This document shows, piece after piece, positions 53,455 through 62,732 of a stretch of DNA of 64,000 bases. This DNA comes from Clostridia bacterium (lineage in GTDB: Bacteria > Bacillota > Clostridia > Oscillospirales > Acutalibacteraceae), in contig JAGAMK010000040.1 in the NCBI GenBank assembly GCA_017624735.1, positions 21,805 through 85,804 on the forward strand. The letters run 5' to 3'. How positions within the stretch are numbered: the stretch's first letter is position 1; every line of letters begins with the position of its first letter. The position numbers were made by a program, and so were the translations under genes. The notes under the pieces are model-generated. The model ran no database searches and was not told where the DNA came from. It saw only the letters and a program-made list of their open reading frames with translations.

Positions 53455-55029
53455 ATGAATATAGGCGAAAGAATAACAGAGTTAAGAAAAAGCAAAAATC
53501 TTTCTCAGGAAGAATTGGCAGAACAGCTTGGTGTTTCTCGTCAATCTGTTTCAAAATGGGAAACAGGAGTGTCAATTCCCGATACAGATAAAGCTGTTGC
53601 TATGAGCAGAATTTTTGGAGTTACTGCCGATTTTTTACTCACGGGGGAAAGCAACAATTCAGACCTTGCGAGTGGTGGAGTTGTTTATAATAAAGAAAAA
53701 ATCTATGAAGGTGCTGAGCCTGCTAATGCACCCGAAGGAACGCAACCAGATTATGAGGAAAAAGATGAAGTAAAAAAGCCTAACTGGATAACAATCGTTT
53801 CTATTGTAGTGGCAGTATGTTTGCTTATCGGTATTGGTGCAATTGCTTTAGCCGGCAAGGATAAAAACCCGCTGGAAGGACTTGTGGAAGAAGATGTGAA
53901 ATACACTTATGTTCTTGTTCACGGAATGGGTGGCTGGGGAGAAAAAGCTGCTATGAATGATGTATCACCATATTGGGGGTCAACATCAGGTAGCATTTCA
54001 GCATATCTTCGCACACAGGATATTCAGGTTGTGGAAGCAACTGTGGGTCCCTTTTCAAGTGCTTGGGACAGAGCGTGTGAACTTTATGCACAGTTAACTG
54101 GTACAAAGGTTGACTATGGTGAGGCACATAGTAAAGAACACGGACACGCACGATTTGGCAGAGAATATACAGAGCCATTGGTTGAAAGATGGGATAAAAA
54201 AGCAAAAATTAATCTTATTGGACATTCCTTTGGTGGTAATACAATAAGACTTTTTACAAGTTTATTAGAATATGGTAGCGAAGCAGAAAAACAGGCAAGT
54301 CCTGACGACTGTTCACCACTTTTTAAGGGTGGACAGGGAAATCTTGTGAATAGTGTTACAACTCTTGCATCCCCACATAATGGTTCAACTCTTTTCTATT
54401 GTCTTGATGAGGGAAAATTGATAGAGGTTGCGTTGAGTCTTCTTTACACAACAAATGGCATTGGAAGCATTTCAAATGTGGATATGTTAGATTTTCAGTT
54501 AGAGCATTTTGGAATCAAAACAGACAATCACAATGTAAATTTGCTTATAAGCAGTAGTTTTGGCACTGGTCGTGACAATGCTTTTTATGATTTGTCACCA
54601 GATGGTGCAAAAGACCTTAATAGTCAAATAAAGCTTGTTGATTCCGCTTACTATTTCTCATACGCTTACTGTACAACTACAGAAACAACATTTTTTGGAA
54701 CACATGTTCCAACTAAGGAAACCATGGGTGTTTTAATGGTTCCCGCGGGAATGATTGGTGCTTATACAAACAAAAAGACAAATGCAAAAGTCTATATTGA
54801 TGAAAAATGGTTTCCTAATGATGGGCTGGTTAATGTGATTTCTGCTCAGTATCCCACAAATGATGCACATGTGGATTATGTTGTAGGTGAGACTAAGGTG
54901 AAATCGGGACAATGGTATGTATTCCCAACTCTTACAGGTGACCATGGAACAGTTATTGGTATGAATGGTAATGTTGACGCAACACGAAAGTTCTATATGG
55001 ACCATATCGCTATAATTGACAACTTATAA
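53455..55029 (+). CDS. XRE HTH / membrane helix / family I.5-type lipase fusion
   Basis: 524 residues in one uninterrupted frame. Residues 4-62 are a classic XRE helix-turn-helix (LSQEELAEQLGVSRQSVSKW). After a Pro/Glu-rich linker, one membrane helix spans about 111-133. From 147 it follows the Geobacillus L1/T1 lipase pattern: YVLVHGMGGWGEKA, YWGS, the WDRACELYAQLTG region, HGHARFGREY, INLIGHSFGG, SVTTLASPHNGSTL and WFPNDGLVN. The inferred triad is S258, D456 and H497; inferred zinc ligands by alignment to L1 are D205, H225, H231 and D379. Topology would place the HTH inside and the lipase outside. A membrane-bound regulator with an enzymatic sensor is likely. GTGAGG precedes the ATG. The lipase assignment is from remembered family sequence. 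Confidence 0.88.
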   Translation: MNIGERITELRKSKNLSQEELAEQLGVSRQSVSKWETGVSIPDTDKAVAMSRIFGVTADFLLTGESNNSDLASGGVVYNKEKIYEGAEPANAPEGTQPDYEEKDEVKKPNWITIVSIVVAVCLLIGIGAIALAGKDKNPLEGLVEEDVKYTYVLVHGMGGWGEKAAMNDVSPYWGSTSGSISAYLRTQDIQVVEATVGPFSSAWDRACELYAQLTGTKVDYGEAHSKEHGHARFGREYTEPLVERWDKKAKINLIGHSFGGNTIRLFTSLLEYGSEAEKQASPDDCSPLFKGGQGNLVNSVTTLASPHNGSTLFYCLDEGKLIEVALSLLYTTNGIGSISNVDMLDFQLEHFGIKTDNHNVNLLISSSFGTGRDNAFYDLSPDGAKDLNSQIKLVDSAYYFSYAYCTTTETTFFGTHVPTKETMGVLMVPAGMIGAYTNKKTNAKVYIDEKWFPNDGLVNVISAQYPTNDAHVDYVVGETKVKSGQWYVFPTLTGDHGTVIGMNGNVDATRKFYMDHIAIIDNL

Positions 55030-55062
55030 AAAATTCCCTATGGAGTTCCATAGGGATTATTT
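55030..55062. terminator. Bidirectional terminator between convergent genes
   Basis: TCCCTATGG (55035-55043) pairs with CCATAGGGA (55048-55056) around AGTT. T runs leave on both strands. Confidence 0.9.
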
Positions 55063-55064
55063 TT

Positions 55065-56651
55065 TTATTTCTGTTTGTCTATAAATTTTCCGTAGTGCTT
55101 TGGCTCAAGAATCTTTGGGGCAACGGACATTGCCTTTAAGAAGATGTTGAGAATTACTTTGTTTGGAATCATCTGTTCAAAGAATCCCACAAGGTTATTG
55201 AGAATTTCACCACCCGACGGTGAGCTTGAAGGAATCATAACAACCTTATCCTTTGGTTTAAATTCAAAGATAAGAGAACGTTTTGCAATGGTTTGAATTG
55301 GGCGAATTGTCACTAAAAGACTTTCGTCGTCAAGCCAGAAAGCATTGGCACAGACTGTGAAATCAATCTTGCCAAGAGTAATTTTTGAGTAACGGTATCT
55401 TCCGTCAAGGCCAAGAATAATTGTATTTGTTTCCGTGCCCTCCGTCCATTCCATTGAACATTCTTTGTCGTTGAAATCAAACTTGACCATATCGATATTA
55501 CCGGGCTTGTCCGTAAGCATATATGTAACTGCCATTGGTAACACACTCAATTGGAAACCGGTAAGGTTAAGGAAAAGTTTCTTACGGAATTTAATATATC
55601 TGTAACGGATAATTTTTTCCATTTCTGTACGGTCACTCTCAAAAAGTGGCTCAACATTTGTATTTTCAACAGATGTTTCTTCTTCGTCAGTTTCTTCGAA
55701 TGCTCTTGGAAAATACTTGAAAAGATATTCAAGGCATCCTGTTTCGTCAGTAACGGCAGAAGTCAGTACAACAGTTGCGTCGTATTGTGGGATACCTACG
55801 CCAAACTGTGAAAACATACCGTCAGCACGGAAAGAATCTTCATCAATGCTGTTTTTCCAGAAGCAGTAACCGTAACCAAAGGATGCGTCTGTGCCGGGAC
55901 GATTATACTCATTACCGATTTGCTTTTTGGTTGCTTCAATTGCCCATTCTTCAGGAATGACCTGCACACCATTGAATATGCCCTTTTGTTGATAGCAGAG
56001 AGTGAGTTTTGCAATATCTTCAGTTTTGAGATAAAGTCCCCAACCGCCTGCTTCAACCCCGTTGCGGTCAGTTTCCCAGAATGGAAAATCAATTCCGAGT
56101 GGCTCAAAAAGACGAGGTCTTAAATATTCTCTCATACTCATTCCTGTAACACGATTTACTATTGCAGAGAGCATAAAGATATTTTCGTTAATGTATAAGA
56201 ATTTTTCACCCGGCTCAAAAACCCAAGGAGAGTTTATGTAATCCTCAATCCAGTCAACTTTACCCTTATCGGAAAGAAAACTTGGCTGTTTACCTGATGA
56301 CATTCTCAGAAGATTTCTTACAGTCAGTTTATCAAAACGTGCATCTGCCTTTTTAGGTGGATAGTCAGGAAAAATATCCAAAAGCTTTGTGTCAAGGGAT
56401 ATAAGTCCATCGTTTATTGCAAAACCGATTGCAGTTGAAGTAAAAGATTTGCTGACTGAATAAACGGACTGTGGCGTGTCCTTGTTATATGGCTCGTTAT
56501 ACCATTCAACAGCCACTTTTCCGTGACGGATGACCATAAGGCTATGGAATTCATATCCCACTTCTCTGGCATCGTTTAAAAACTCTTTGACAACCCTTGA
56601 TGAAACCCCAACCTCACCGGGTTTTCCTGCTCTTTCAATAGCATTATTCAT
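55065..56651 (-). CDS. Serine hydrolase of the class C beta-lactamase fold
   Basis: 528 residues from ATG 56651, which has GAGAGGG upstream; the longer frame to 56690 has no site. The SxxK motif is in YSVSKSFTSTAIGFA and the second motif in LYINENIFM. The catalytic domain ends near residue 320; the rest is a beta-rich C-terminal extension. No signal peptide is present, unusual for an enzyme co-transcribed with envelope genes. Such enzymes include esterases and DD-peptidases. It is last in the dac-GT2-gtrA operon. Confidence 0.85.
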   Translation of the reverse strand: MNNAIERAGKPGEVGVSSRVVKEFLNDAREVGYEFHSLMVIRHGKVAVEWYNEPYNKDTPQSVYSVSKSFTSTAIGFAINDGLISLDTKLLDIFPDYPPKKADARFDKLTVRNLLRMSSGKQPSFLSDKGKVDWIEDYINSPWVFEPGEKFLYINENIFMLSAIVNRVTGMSMREYLRPRLFEPLGIDFPFWETDRNGVEAGGWGLYLKTEDIAKLTLCYQQKGIFNGVQVIPEEWAIEATKKQIGNEYNRPGTDASFGYGYCFWKNSIDEDSFRADGMFSQFGVGIPQYDATVVLTSAVTDETGCLEYLFKYFPRAFEETDEEETSVENTNVEPLFESDRTEMEKIIRYRYIKFRKKLFLNLTGFQLSVLPMAVTYMLTDKPGNIDMVKFDFNDKECSMEWTEGTETNTIILGLDGRYRYSKITLGKIDFTVCANAFWLDDESLLVTIRPIQTIAKRSLIFEFKPKDKVVMIPSSSPSGGEILNNLVGFFEQMIPNKVILNIFLKAMSVAPKILEPKHYGKFIDKQK

Positions 56652-56667
56652 AATAATCCCTCTCTTT

Positions 56668-57090
56668 TTATTTCCCTTTTTTAAATACAAAAAACTTGCT
56701 TATCACATAATTCCCCACTGTGACTAATCCCATAGCAATGATTTTTGAAAAATTGTAATTTATATGCAATAAAGTTGCAAGCACAAACATTGTGCCCATA
56801 TCTAAAAACAGTGTCAGTAATCTTGCCGAAAAAAATGATACTGCCTCCCTAAAAATCCTTGGACTTTTGCTTTCAAAAACAAAAATTCTGTTTGCAACAT
56901 AAGCAAAAGAAACAGCACCAATCCATGAGATTACATTTGCAATCTGTAATTGAACCGGATTATTTCCGTAGAGAAATGTGAGAGTACTACCATAGAAAAT
57001 CACCATACTTACCAAGGTGGTAAGGCCTCCCACAATCACGTAATTGATGATTTCTTTATATTTTTTATAAAGACTGATTATCTTCTTCAT
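56668..57090 (-). CDS. GtrA-family membrane protein
   Basis: 140 residues with four membrane segments, PF04138 type (INYVIVGGLTTLVSMVIFYG, NVISWIGAVSFAYVANRIFV). GtrA proteins move undecaprenyl-phosphate-linked sugars across the membrane for envelope glycosylation. Its start lies 26 bases inside the upstream glycosyltransferase gene, so they are likely coupled. Confidence 0.9.
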   Translation of the reverse strand: MKKIISLYKKYKEIINYVIVGGLTTLVSMVIFYGSTLTFLYGNNPVQLQIANVISWIGAVSFAYVANRIFVFESKSPRIFREAVSFFSARLLTLFLDMGTMFVLATLLHINYNFSKIIAMGLVTVGNYVISKFFVFKKGK

Positions 57091-58045
57091 TGTAAATCAT
57101 CTTTTCCTTTGCTTTCAACACATTTTTTTCAATGTAAATCGGACGATTTTTGCCCTGAATGTAAGTGCGTGCCAGATATTCGCCCACAACACCTAAAAGC
57201 AAAAGCTGTAATCCACCAAGGAAAAGAATAAGCACAACGATAGTTGCATATCCTGGTACGTCCACACCGAAGAAAAGCTTTTGAATAATTACAACAAACA
57301 TATAGAGAATTGATACAAGGAATGTGAAAAATCCTACTCCTGTTGCAATTCTTAATGGTAGAGTTGTAAATGCTATAATACCATCAAGGGCATATTTAAC
57401 GAATTTGAAGAAAGACCATTTTGATTCGCCCGAATGTCTTTTTTCTGCCATATATGGAAGGTAGTAAGTGTTAAAACCAATCCACGCAAAAATACCCTTT
57501 GAGAATCTGTAATATTCCGGGAGATTGAGAATAGCATCGCAAACACATCTTCTAAAAGTTCTGAAATCACTTGCTCCCTGGAAAAATTCAATGTCACTTG
57601 TCTTGTTAATACATTTGTAGAAACATTTTTTCATAAATGACATAAATTTGCTTTCGCGACGTTCATCCTGATAGGCAGCAACCATATCGCAGGTTTCATT
57701 TTCAAGCAAATGGTTAACCATATTAACAACAATTTCCGGACGTTGTTGCAAATCGGCATCAATAATTGTTACAAAATCTCCTGTTGCATGACGGAGCCCT
57801 GCATACATAGCAGCCTCTTTGCCGAAATTACGAGAAAACTCAACAACGGAAACGTAGTTCGGATATGATGAGTAAAGCTCTTTGAGTTTTTGACTTGTGG
57901 AGTCCGTACTACCATCATTTACAAAGATAAATTCAAAAGATTTAATATCTTTTGGCATTTCTTGAAATGCTGTTACAGTTTCTTTGAAAAATGGGAATAT
58001 ATTGTCCTGCTCGTTATAGCAAGGGATTATTAAAGAAAGTTTCAT
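57065..58045 (-). CDS. Family 2 glycosyltransferase (GtrB/dolichol-P-sugar synthase type)
   Basis: 326 residues. The GT2 domain begins SLIIPCYNEQDNIFPFF, with VNDGSTDSTSQKL and TIIDADLQQRPE; two membrane helices follow (about 228-250 and 262-285). This type charges undecaprenyl phosphate with a sugar, which GtrA then flips. It starts seven bases after the DD-carboxypeptidase stop. Confidence 0.92.
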   Translation of the reverse strand: MKLSLIIPCYNEQDNIFPFFKETVTAFQEMPKDIKSFEFIFVNDGSTDSTSQKLKELYSSYPNYVSVVEFSRNFGKEAAMYAGLRHATGDFVTIIDADLQQRPEIVVNMVNHLLENETCDMVAAYQDERRESKFMSFMKKCFYKCINKTSDIEFFQGASDFRTFRRCVCDAILNLPEYYRFSKGIFAWIGFNTYYLPYMAEKRHSGESKWSFFKFVKYALDGIIAFTTLPLRIATGVGFFTFLVSILYMFVVIIQKLFFGVDVPGYATIVVLILFLGGLQLLLLGVVGEYLARTYIQGKNRPIYIEKNVLKAKEKMIYNEEDNQSL

Positions 58046-58052
58046 ATTAAAA

Positions 58053-59390
58053 TCAACCCTTTATCATTCTGATTTTCTTTCGTTTTGCTCTGATTTTGTT
58101 CCTGCGAATTATAAGCAGAATGTAGATTACTACAAGAATCGCAAGAACGATGAATAGCACCTTAAATATAGTTGTTGATAGTATATTTTTAGCCACACCG
58201 ATAATAAGAAGAAATACATTAAGGTCAATATCCTCAGCTGCAACAAGGTCAACAGTTGCAACGATATCGCTTCCGTAAAGAACCTCTGCTTTACCGATAA
58301 CATCACCCTTTTTGATTGGTGCTTTTACATTTTTCGGGGTTTCACTTTCAATAGGACGGGTAACAAGACTTCCCGCCTTTGTACCCAATGGCACAAGTGC
58401 AGAGATTTCTTCTGCAGGGACTAATCTTAAATGGTCAACCTTGCTGTTGTATTCAACATCTACAACTGTTATGACATCGGTTTTATCAGTTACCTTTGTA
58501 AGTTCAATATTTTCAAATGCCCAGTTATATATTTTTTTACTATCGGTAAAAGCGACGTTTTCTTCAACACCATCGTTGTCGATGTCATATTGTGGCGCAC
58601 CCATAACAATAAGCAGATAGTTGTATCCGTCACGGGATGCAGTTGTAATAACACATCGACCTGCTGCGTCAGTTGTACCTGTTTTAACACCCGAAACTGC
58701 GTCACAGTAATAATCAGGAATTCCGGGATTCATCATTTTATTTGTATTGTGAAGATATCTTGTGTGAGGGTATTTATCAGTAGGTTTAATATCGTATCTT
58801 GATGTGCTTGTTATTTCTTTAAATGTTGGATTCTGCAAAGCATATTTTGTGATTTTGTAAAGGTCGTTTGCAGTTGTATAAGCATTGGGGTCCGTGTCAA
58901 GACCGTGTGCATTATAGAATTTTGTGTTTTCGCAACCGAGTTTTGCCACAAACTCATTCATCATAACTACAAAATTGTCAATTCCGTTACCAACATAATC
59001 TGCAAGAATGTTTGCAGCATCGGCAGCGGAGGGCAACATAAGACAATAGAGCAAATCTTTTATTGAGAGGGACTCGCCGGCAAGGATACCAGCTGTGGCA
59101 GCATTCTGCTCATAAAGTCCGTTAAGATTTTCTCGTTTGCATGTGACCATTGTGGATAAATCCGTACAATTTTCTAAAACCAGCATGCAAGTAACAATCT
59201 TTGTAAGAGATGCAGGAGCAGAACGCTTGTCTGCGTTTTTGTCGAGAATAACTGTTTCTGTATCTGTGTTTATCAACAGAACAATATCTGCCTCTGTTTC
59301 CATAAGAGAATTAAAGGATGCACTGGCTCCTATTGAGAATGATGAAAGTATAATAACGGCAACAAGAATTACCGATAAGAATTTTTTCAC
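58053..59390 (-). CDS. D-alanyl-D-alanine carboxypeptidase (PBP5/DacF type)
   Basis: 445 residues from a GTG at 59390, which has TAGGTGA upstream and gives a proper signal peptide (MKKFLSVILVAVIILSSFSI); the ATG at 59474 would add a spurious hydrophobic leader. The SxxK motif is S61-L-T-K64 and the third motif is KTGTTDAAG. The usual SxN reads S121-A-A (LPSAADAANILA), so the asparagine is replaced. A C-terminal membrane helix is followed by a basic tail. It trims peptidoglycan stem peptides and heads a four-gene envelope operon. Confidence 0.9.
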   Translation of the reverse strand: MKKFLSVILVAVIILSSFSIGASASFNSLMETEADIVLLINTDTETVILDKNADKRSAPASLTKIVTCMLVLENCTDLSTMVTCKRENLNGLYEQNAATAGILAGESLSIKDLLYCLMLPSAADAANILADYVGNGIDNFVVMMNEFVAKLGCENTKFYNAHGLDTDPNAYTTANDLYKITKYALQNPTFKEITSTSRYDIKPTDKYPHTRYLHNTNKMMNPGIPDYYCDAVSGVKTGTTDAAGRCVITTASRDGYNYLLIVMGAPQYDIDNDGVEENVAFTDSKKIYNWAFENIELTKVTDKTDVITVVDVEYNSKVDHLRLVPAEEISALVPLGTKAGSLVTRPIESETPKNVKAPIKKGDVIGKAEVLYGSDIVATVDLVAAEDIDLNVFLLIIGVAKNILSTTIFKVLFIVLAILVVIYILLIIRRNKIRAKRKKIRMIKG

Positions 59391-59445
59391 AAAATCACCT
59401 ACTTGAAAAATCTTTCCAAAAGTATATAATAAGTATACACAATAA

Positions 59446-59474
59446 AGTATAACACAAATAGAAACAATATCCAA
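59446..59474 (-). promoter_or_regulatory. Probable sigma-A promoter (minus strand)
   Basis: On the minus strand TTGGAT (59474-59469), a 17-base spacer and TATACT (59451-59446), about 55 bases before the GTG of the carboxypeptidase gene. Confidence 0.6.
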
Positions 59475-59514
59475 TACAGAAAAGAAAAAAATTACAAAAG
59501 GAACGAAGATTCAG

Positions 59515-60204
59515 ATGATTTATATTACAGGAGATATGCACGGCGATAAAAAAAGGCTTTCCCCATTAAAACTGAGGTTTTTAAATGAGGGAGATACTCT
59601 TATAGTTTGTGGTGATTTCGGATTTTTATGGGATAACAGTAATGCCGAGCAGAATTATCTGATGGCACTTGGTAAGAGAAAGTATAATATTTGTTTTGTT
59701 GACGGAACTCACGAGAATTTTGACCTTTTGAATAATTACGAAATAAGCCAATGGAATGGTGGTAAGGTCCATAAGATTTTTGGCAATCTTCATCATCTTA
59801 TGCGTGGTCAGGTTTACGAGATTGAAGGAAGAAAAATCTTCACAATGGGTGGGGGCGAAAGCTCGGACATTGATATCCGTAAAGATGTGAATGCCTGGTC
59901 AAAGGACGAAATTCCAACACAGGAGGAATTGCTTGAGGGTGCTGAAAATCTTGAGGTTGCAGGATATGATATTGATATTATCGTCACCCATGAGCCACCA
60001 CTCAAGGTTAAGAATTTCTTAAACCTTAATGACCCAAACGAATTTCGCGTAAGTGCTCTTAATGCGTATTTTGAAGAACTTTCAAATGACTGCAAATTCA
60101 GAAAATGGTATTTTGGCTCACTCCACATTGATAAATACATTTCAAGTTCACATCGTGCAATTTTTAAGGATATTGTAAAAGCTACTACGGGAGAAAAAGT
60201 ATAA
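59515..60204 (+). CDS. Metallophosphoesterase
   Basis: 229 residues of the calcineurin-like family. Metal blocks: MIYITGDMHGDKKRL, LIVCGDFGFLWDN, CFVDGTHENFDLLNN and IIVTHEPPLKV. No signal peptide. The substrate is unknown; short proteins of this type act on nucleotides, phosphoproteins or RNA ends. It is a single gene, divergent from the envelope operon. Confidence 0.85.
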   Translation: MIYITGDMHGDKKRLSPLKLRFLNEGDTLIVCGDFGFLWDNSNAEQNYLMALGKRKYNICFVDGTHENFDLLNNYEISQWNGGKVHKIFGNLHHLMRGQVYEIEGRKIFTMGGGESSDIDIRKDVNAWSKDEIPTQEELLEGAENLEVAGYDIDIIVTHEPPLKVKNFLNLNDPNEFRVSALNAYFEELSNDCKFRKWYFGSLHIDKYISSSHRAIFKDIVKATTGEKV

Positions 60205-60252
60205 AAAAGAAAGTCTGTTAAGTGAGAGACACCTTAACAGACTTTTTCTTTA
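60205..60252. terminator. Bidirectional terminator between convergent genes
   Basis: AAGTCTGTTAAG (60211-60222) pairs perfectly with CTTAACAGACTT (60233-60244); TTTTCTTT follows on plus and a T run on minus. Confidence 0.92.
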
Positions 60253-60259
60253 TAGAAAA

Positions 60260-61291
60260 TTAGAGTATTGCGAGAATTTTGTCAAATACGGAAAGGATAA
60301 CTGCAAATGGACCTTCTCCACTCTGTTGTGCTTCAAGGTTTCCGCAATCAACAGCAACAGCACCATCATAATCACTTGTATATGATGAAAGCCAAGAAAT
60401 CATTCCGTCTGGGTAAGTAAGAGTAACTTTATCACCAAGACCGTTAACAGTGTTCATATACGGATATTTTCCATTAGTTGAACTGAACATATCGTGGTTA
60501 ACTGCAAACCATGAATGGTGTGAACTTGATGTTGCGTTTCCGCTTGGATATTTAACAAATGTAAGTGATGAGAAACGACAGTCAGCAGGGGAGTTGTTAG
60601 TTTCAGTAATAATACTCCACAAAGGTTTAACCGAGAAGAAATAGTTTACCAATGGGTCAAGTTTTCCACTTGTAAGCCATACAGGGATATCTGCAATAAG
60701 GTCTAACGCATCAGTTGATGGTGTCCAAGCAGGGCAAATTGGGAAAATTGCTGCAAACAGTTCAGGGTAAGCAACTGCCATTTTAAGTGTCATTTTACCA
60801 CCCATTGAATATCCACCGATATAGATACGGCTTAAATCAATGTTGTCCTTGTTTTGAGAGATAAAGTCATCGATAGTTGCACGTAATGGGTAAATAAGAG
60901 AATCTGTCCAGTAAATGCCTTCTTCTTCAAGTGAACGAGGAGCAAAGATAAAAGCACCGTTACTGCTCTTGAAACGATTTTGGAATTCATCGGATGTCCA
61001 GAAAGCGATATCACTCTTTGTTACCTGCAAACCTTCTTCTGCACCGTCACCCATACCGTGAAGCCAGATTACGAGGGGATATTTTGTTGTGTCACCGTCT
61101 TCAACAGGTGAAAAATATCTGTAATCAATAGTGAAACCATCAGTTTCAGGACCTTCACCATAAACGAATTGTTTCTGCAATTCAGGAAGACAATCGTCGT
61201 ATGTATCGTCCACACTACAAGCAAAAGCAGGAAGTGCTAATGCACATAAAATCATGATAAAAGATAAAGTAATGGATATAAATTTTTTCAT
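60260..61291 (-). CDS. Secreted alpha/beta hydrolase (feruloyl/PHB-esterase-like)
   Basis: 343 residues from ATG 61291, with GGGAGG upstream. A signal peptide is cut near residue 24 (AFA). The oxyanion region is PLVIWLHGMGDGAEEG, the nucleophile elbow is IGGYSMGGKMTLKM, an acidic residue lies in TSGKLDPLVN, and a histidine lies in SSSHHSWFAV. The layout matches secreted esterases that act on plant or polymer esters. No dockerin or carbohydrate-binding module is present; the C-terminal hydrophobic end (FAVILSVFDKILAIL) is notable. Confidence 0.83.
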   Translation of the reverse strand: MKKFISITLSFIMILCALALPAFACSVDDTYDDCLPELQKQFVYGEGPETDGFTIDYRYFSPVEDGDTTKYPLVIWLHGMGDGAEEGLQVTKSDIAFWTSDEFQNRFKSSNGAFIFAPRSLEEEGIYWTDSLIYPLRATIDDFISQNKDNIDLSRIYIGGYSMGGKMTLKMAVAYPELFAAIFPICPAWTPSTDALDLIADIPVWLTSGKLDPLVNYFFSVKPLWSIITETNNSPADCRFSSLTFVKYPSGNATSSSHHSWFAVNHDMFSSTNGKYPYMNTVNGLGDKVTLTYPDGMISWLSSYTSDYDGAVAVDCGNLEAQQSGEGPFAVILSVFDKILAIL

Positions 61292-61313
61292 AGGTATAAC
61301 CTCCCTTTGCACG

Positions 61314-61343
61314 ATTGTAGCACAAGAGTATTTTGTTTTTCAA
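61314..61343 (-). promoter_or_regulatory. Probable sigma-A promoter (minus strand)
   Basis: On the minus strand TTGAAA, an 18-base spacer and TACAAT, immediately upstream of the secreted esterase gene. Positions are good to about one base. Confidence 0.65.
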
Positions 61344-61405
61344 TGGATAAGATTGAAATGATACAAAAATCGAAATTGTGTTGAATTTCTCTTTGATGTG
61401 TAGAG

Positions 61406-62722
61406 TTAGAACTTATGTTTTACCAACGGTTTATAAAACTTGGGTTTCTTTTCTCCCACTTTTACCATCTCTCGTGAGAGCAATTCTCTCATTTCTTTGA
61501 TAACATCGGCATACATCTTGTTGTTTACAAGATTGTTTTTCTCATGTGGGTCATTTTTCAAATCATATAAAAAGTCATCAAAATAAATGAATGAACTGTG
61601 TTCTAACATTCCCGAGCCGATTGCACGGGCAGAATATTTCCAATCCTTCGTACGGATTGTTCTGCCGATTTGGGATTCGCTGATTTGAATGAAAACGCAA
61701 TCTCTTTCGGGGGCATCATTTCTGTTTACAGGAAGAATATTGCCTGAATAGCTTTCGGGGACAGGGATTCCTGCAAGGCTTAAAAGAGTTGGTGGAATAT
61801 CTATAAGACTCACAAGACTTTCAACATTTTCATCTTTACGTACTGCACCCCCACCGAAAACAAGGGGTGTATGTATGCTTGAATCGTGACAACTGCGTTT
61901 GTATTCCGCATTTCTTGTCTTGAAATGGCAACCATGGTCGCTTGTGTAAACAATTATAGTGTTCTCATATATCCCTTTTTCTTTAAGTGTGTTAACAAGT
62001 CTGCCCACGTTTTGGTCAAGTGAATGAATTGCCGCAAGGTAGTCGGGATATTCTTCCTTGTAGTTACCTTTAAGGAAAGTAAGGTCTTCGGGAAGTGGAT
62101 AATCACGGTAATTTTCAATCAATTCCTTTGGACCTTCAAAATGACCGTGGTCATTCTGATGATGTGGCTCAAGCTGTGAAATAAACATGAAAAATGGCTT
62201 GTCAGCATTGTGATTATTTATGTATTCAAGGGCGAAGTCATTTATACAGTCGGTACGATATCCTTTAAAGTCAATTCTATTGCCATCTTCATCAAAAACA
62301 TATCCGTCATATCCGTGGGATGTGAATTCAAGAATATCTGCTGCTCTCCAATACTTGTAATTGCCCTGTCGGACCTTTGGAACAGCAGTTTTTTCACAAT
62401 GCACACCTTTTCCGGGATAATGGTCGGATGCCAAATGCCATTTTCCGATGTATGCAGTATCATAACCGTTTTCGTTGAAATAATCTGCCATGGTTTTTAC
62501 GTCTTCCTCCAAGGCGATACCGTTCCAATAGCATTGATTTTCGGTTGCATACTGTCCTGTTTGCAAGCAAGCACGCGCAGGGCCACAAACAGGCTGACAA
62601 GTATATGAATTCTCAAAGAGTAAACCTTCTTCGCCTAATTCCCATACGTTGGGCATAAGAGATTCATTGAGAGTATCCCATCGTTGTTGGTCAGAGAAGT
62701 AAAATATAATATTAGGTTTCAT
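61406..62722 (-). CDS. Type I sulfatase
   Basis: 438 residues of the alkaline-phosphatase-like sulfatase family. N-terminal metal motif IIFYFSDQQRWDT, then C46-G-P-A-R50, which is the CxPxR signature whose cysteine is converted to formylglycine, followed by LQTGQY. Later DHGCHFKTR supplies further metal ligands. No signal peptide is seen, so it should act on imported sulfated sugars. It needs a sulfatase-maturing enzyme; none is in the window. It starts 10 bases after the GH18 stop, with no clear ribosome site of its own. Confidence 0.92.
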   Translation of the reverse strand: MKPNIIFYFSDQQRWDTLNESLMPNVWELGEEGLLFENSYTCQPVCGPARACLQTGQYATENQCYWNGIALEEDVKTMADYFNENGYDTAYIGKWHLASDHYPGKGVHCEKTAVPKVRQGNYKYWRAADILEFTSHGYDGYVFDEDGNRIDFKGYRTDCINDFALEYINNHNADKPFFMFISQLEPHHQNDHGHFEGPKELIENYRDYPLPEDLTFLKGNYKEEYPDYLAAIHSLDQNVGRLVNTLKEKGIYENTIIVYTSDHGCHFKTRNAEYKRSCHDSSIHTPLVFGGGAVRKDENVESLVSLIDIPPTLLSLAGIPVPESYSGNILPVNRNDAPERDCVFIQISESQIGRTIRTKDWKYSARAIGSGMLEHSSFIYFDDFLYDLKNDPHEKNNLVNNKMYADVIKEMRELLSREMVKVGEKKPKFYKPLVKHKF

Positions 62723-62732
62723 ATTTTAGTTT

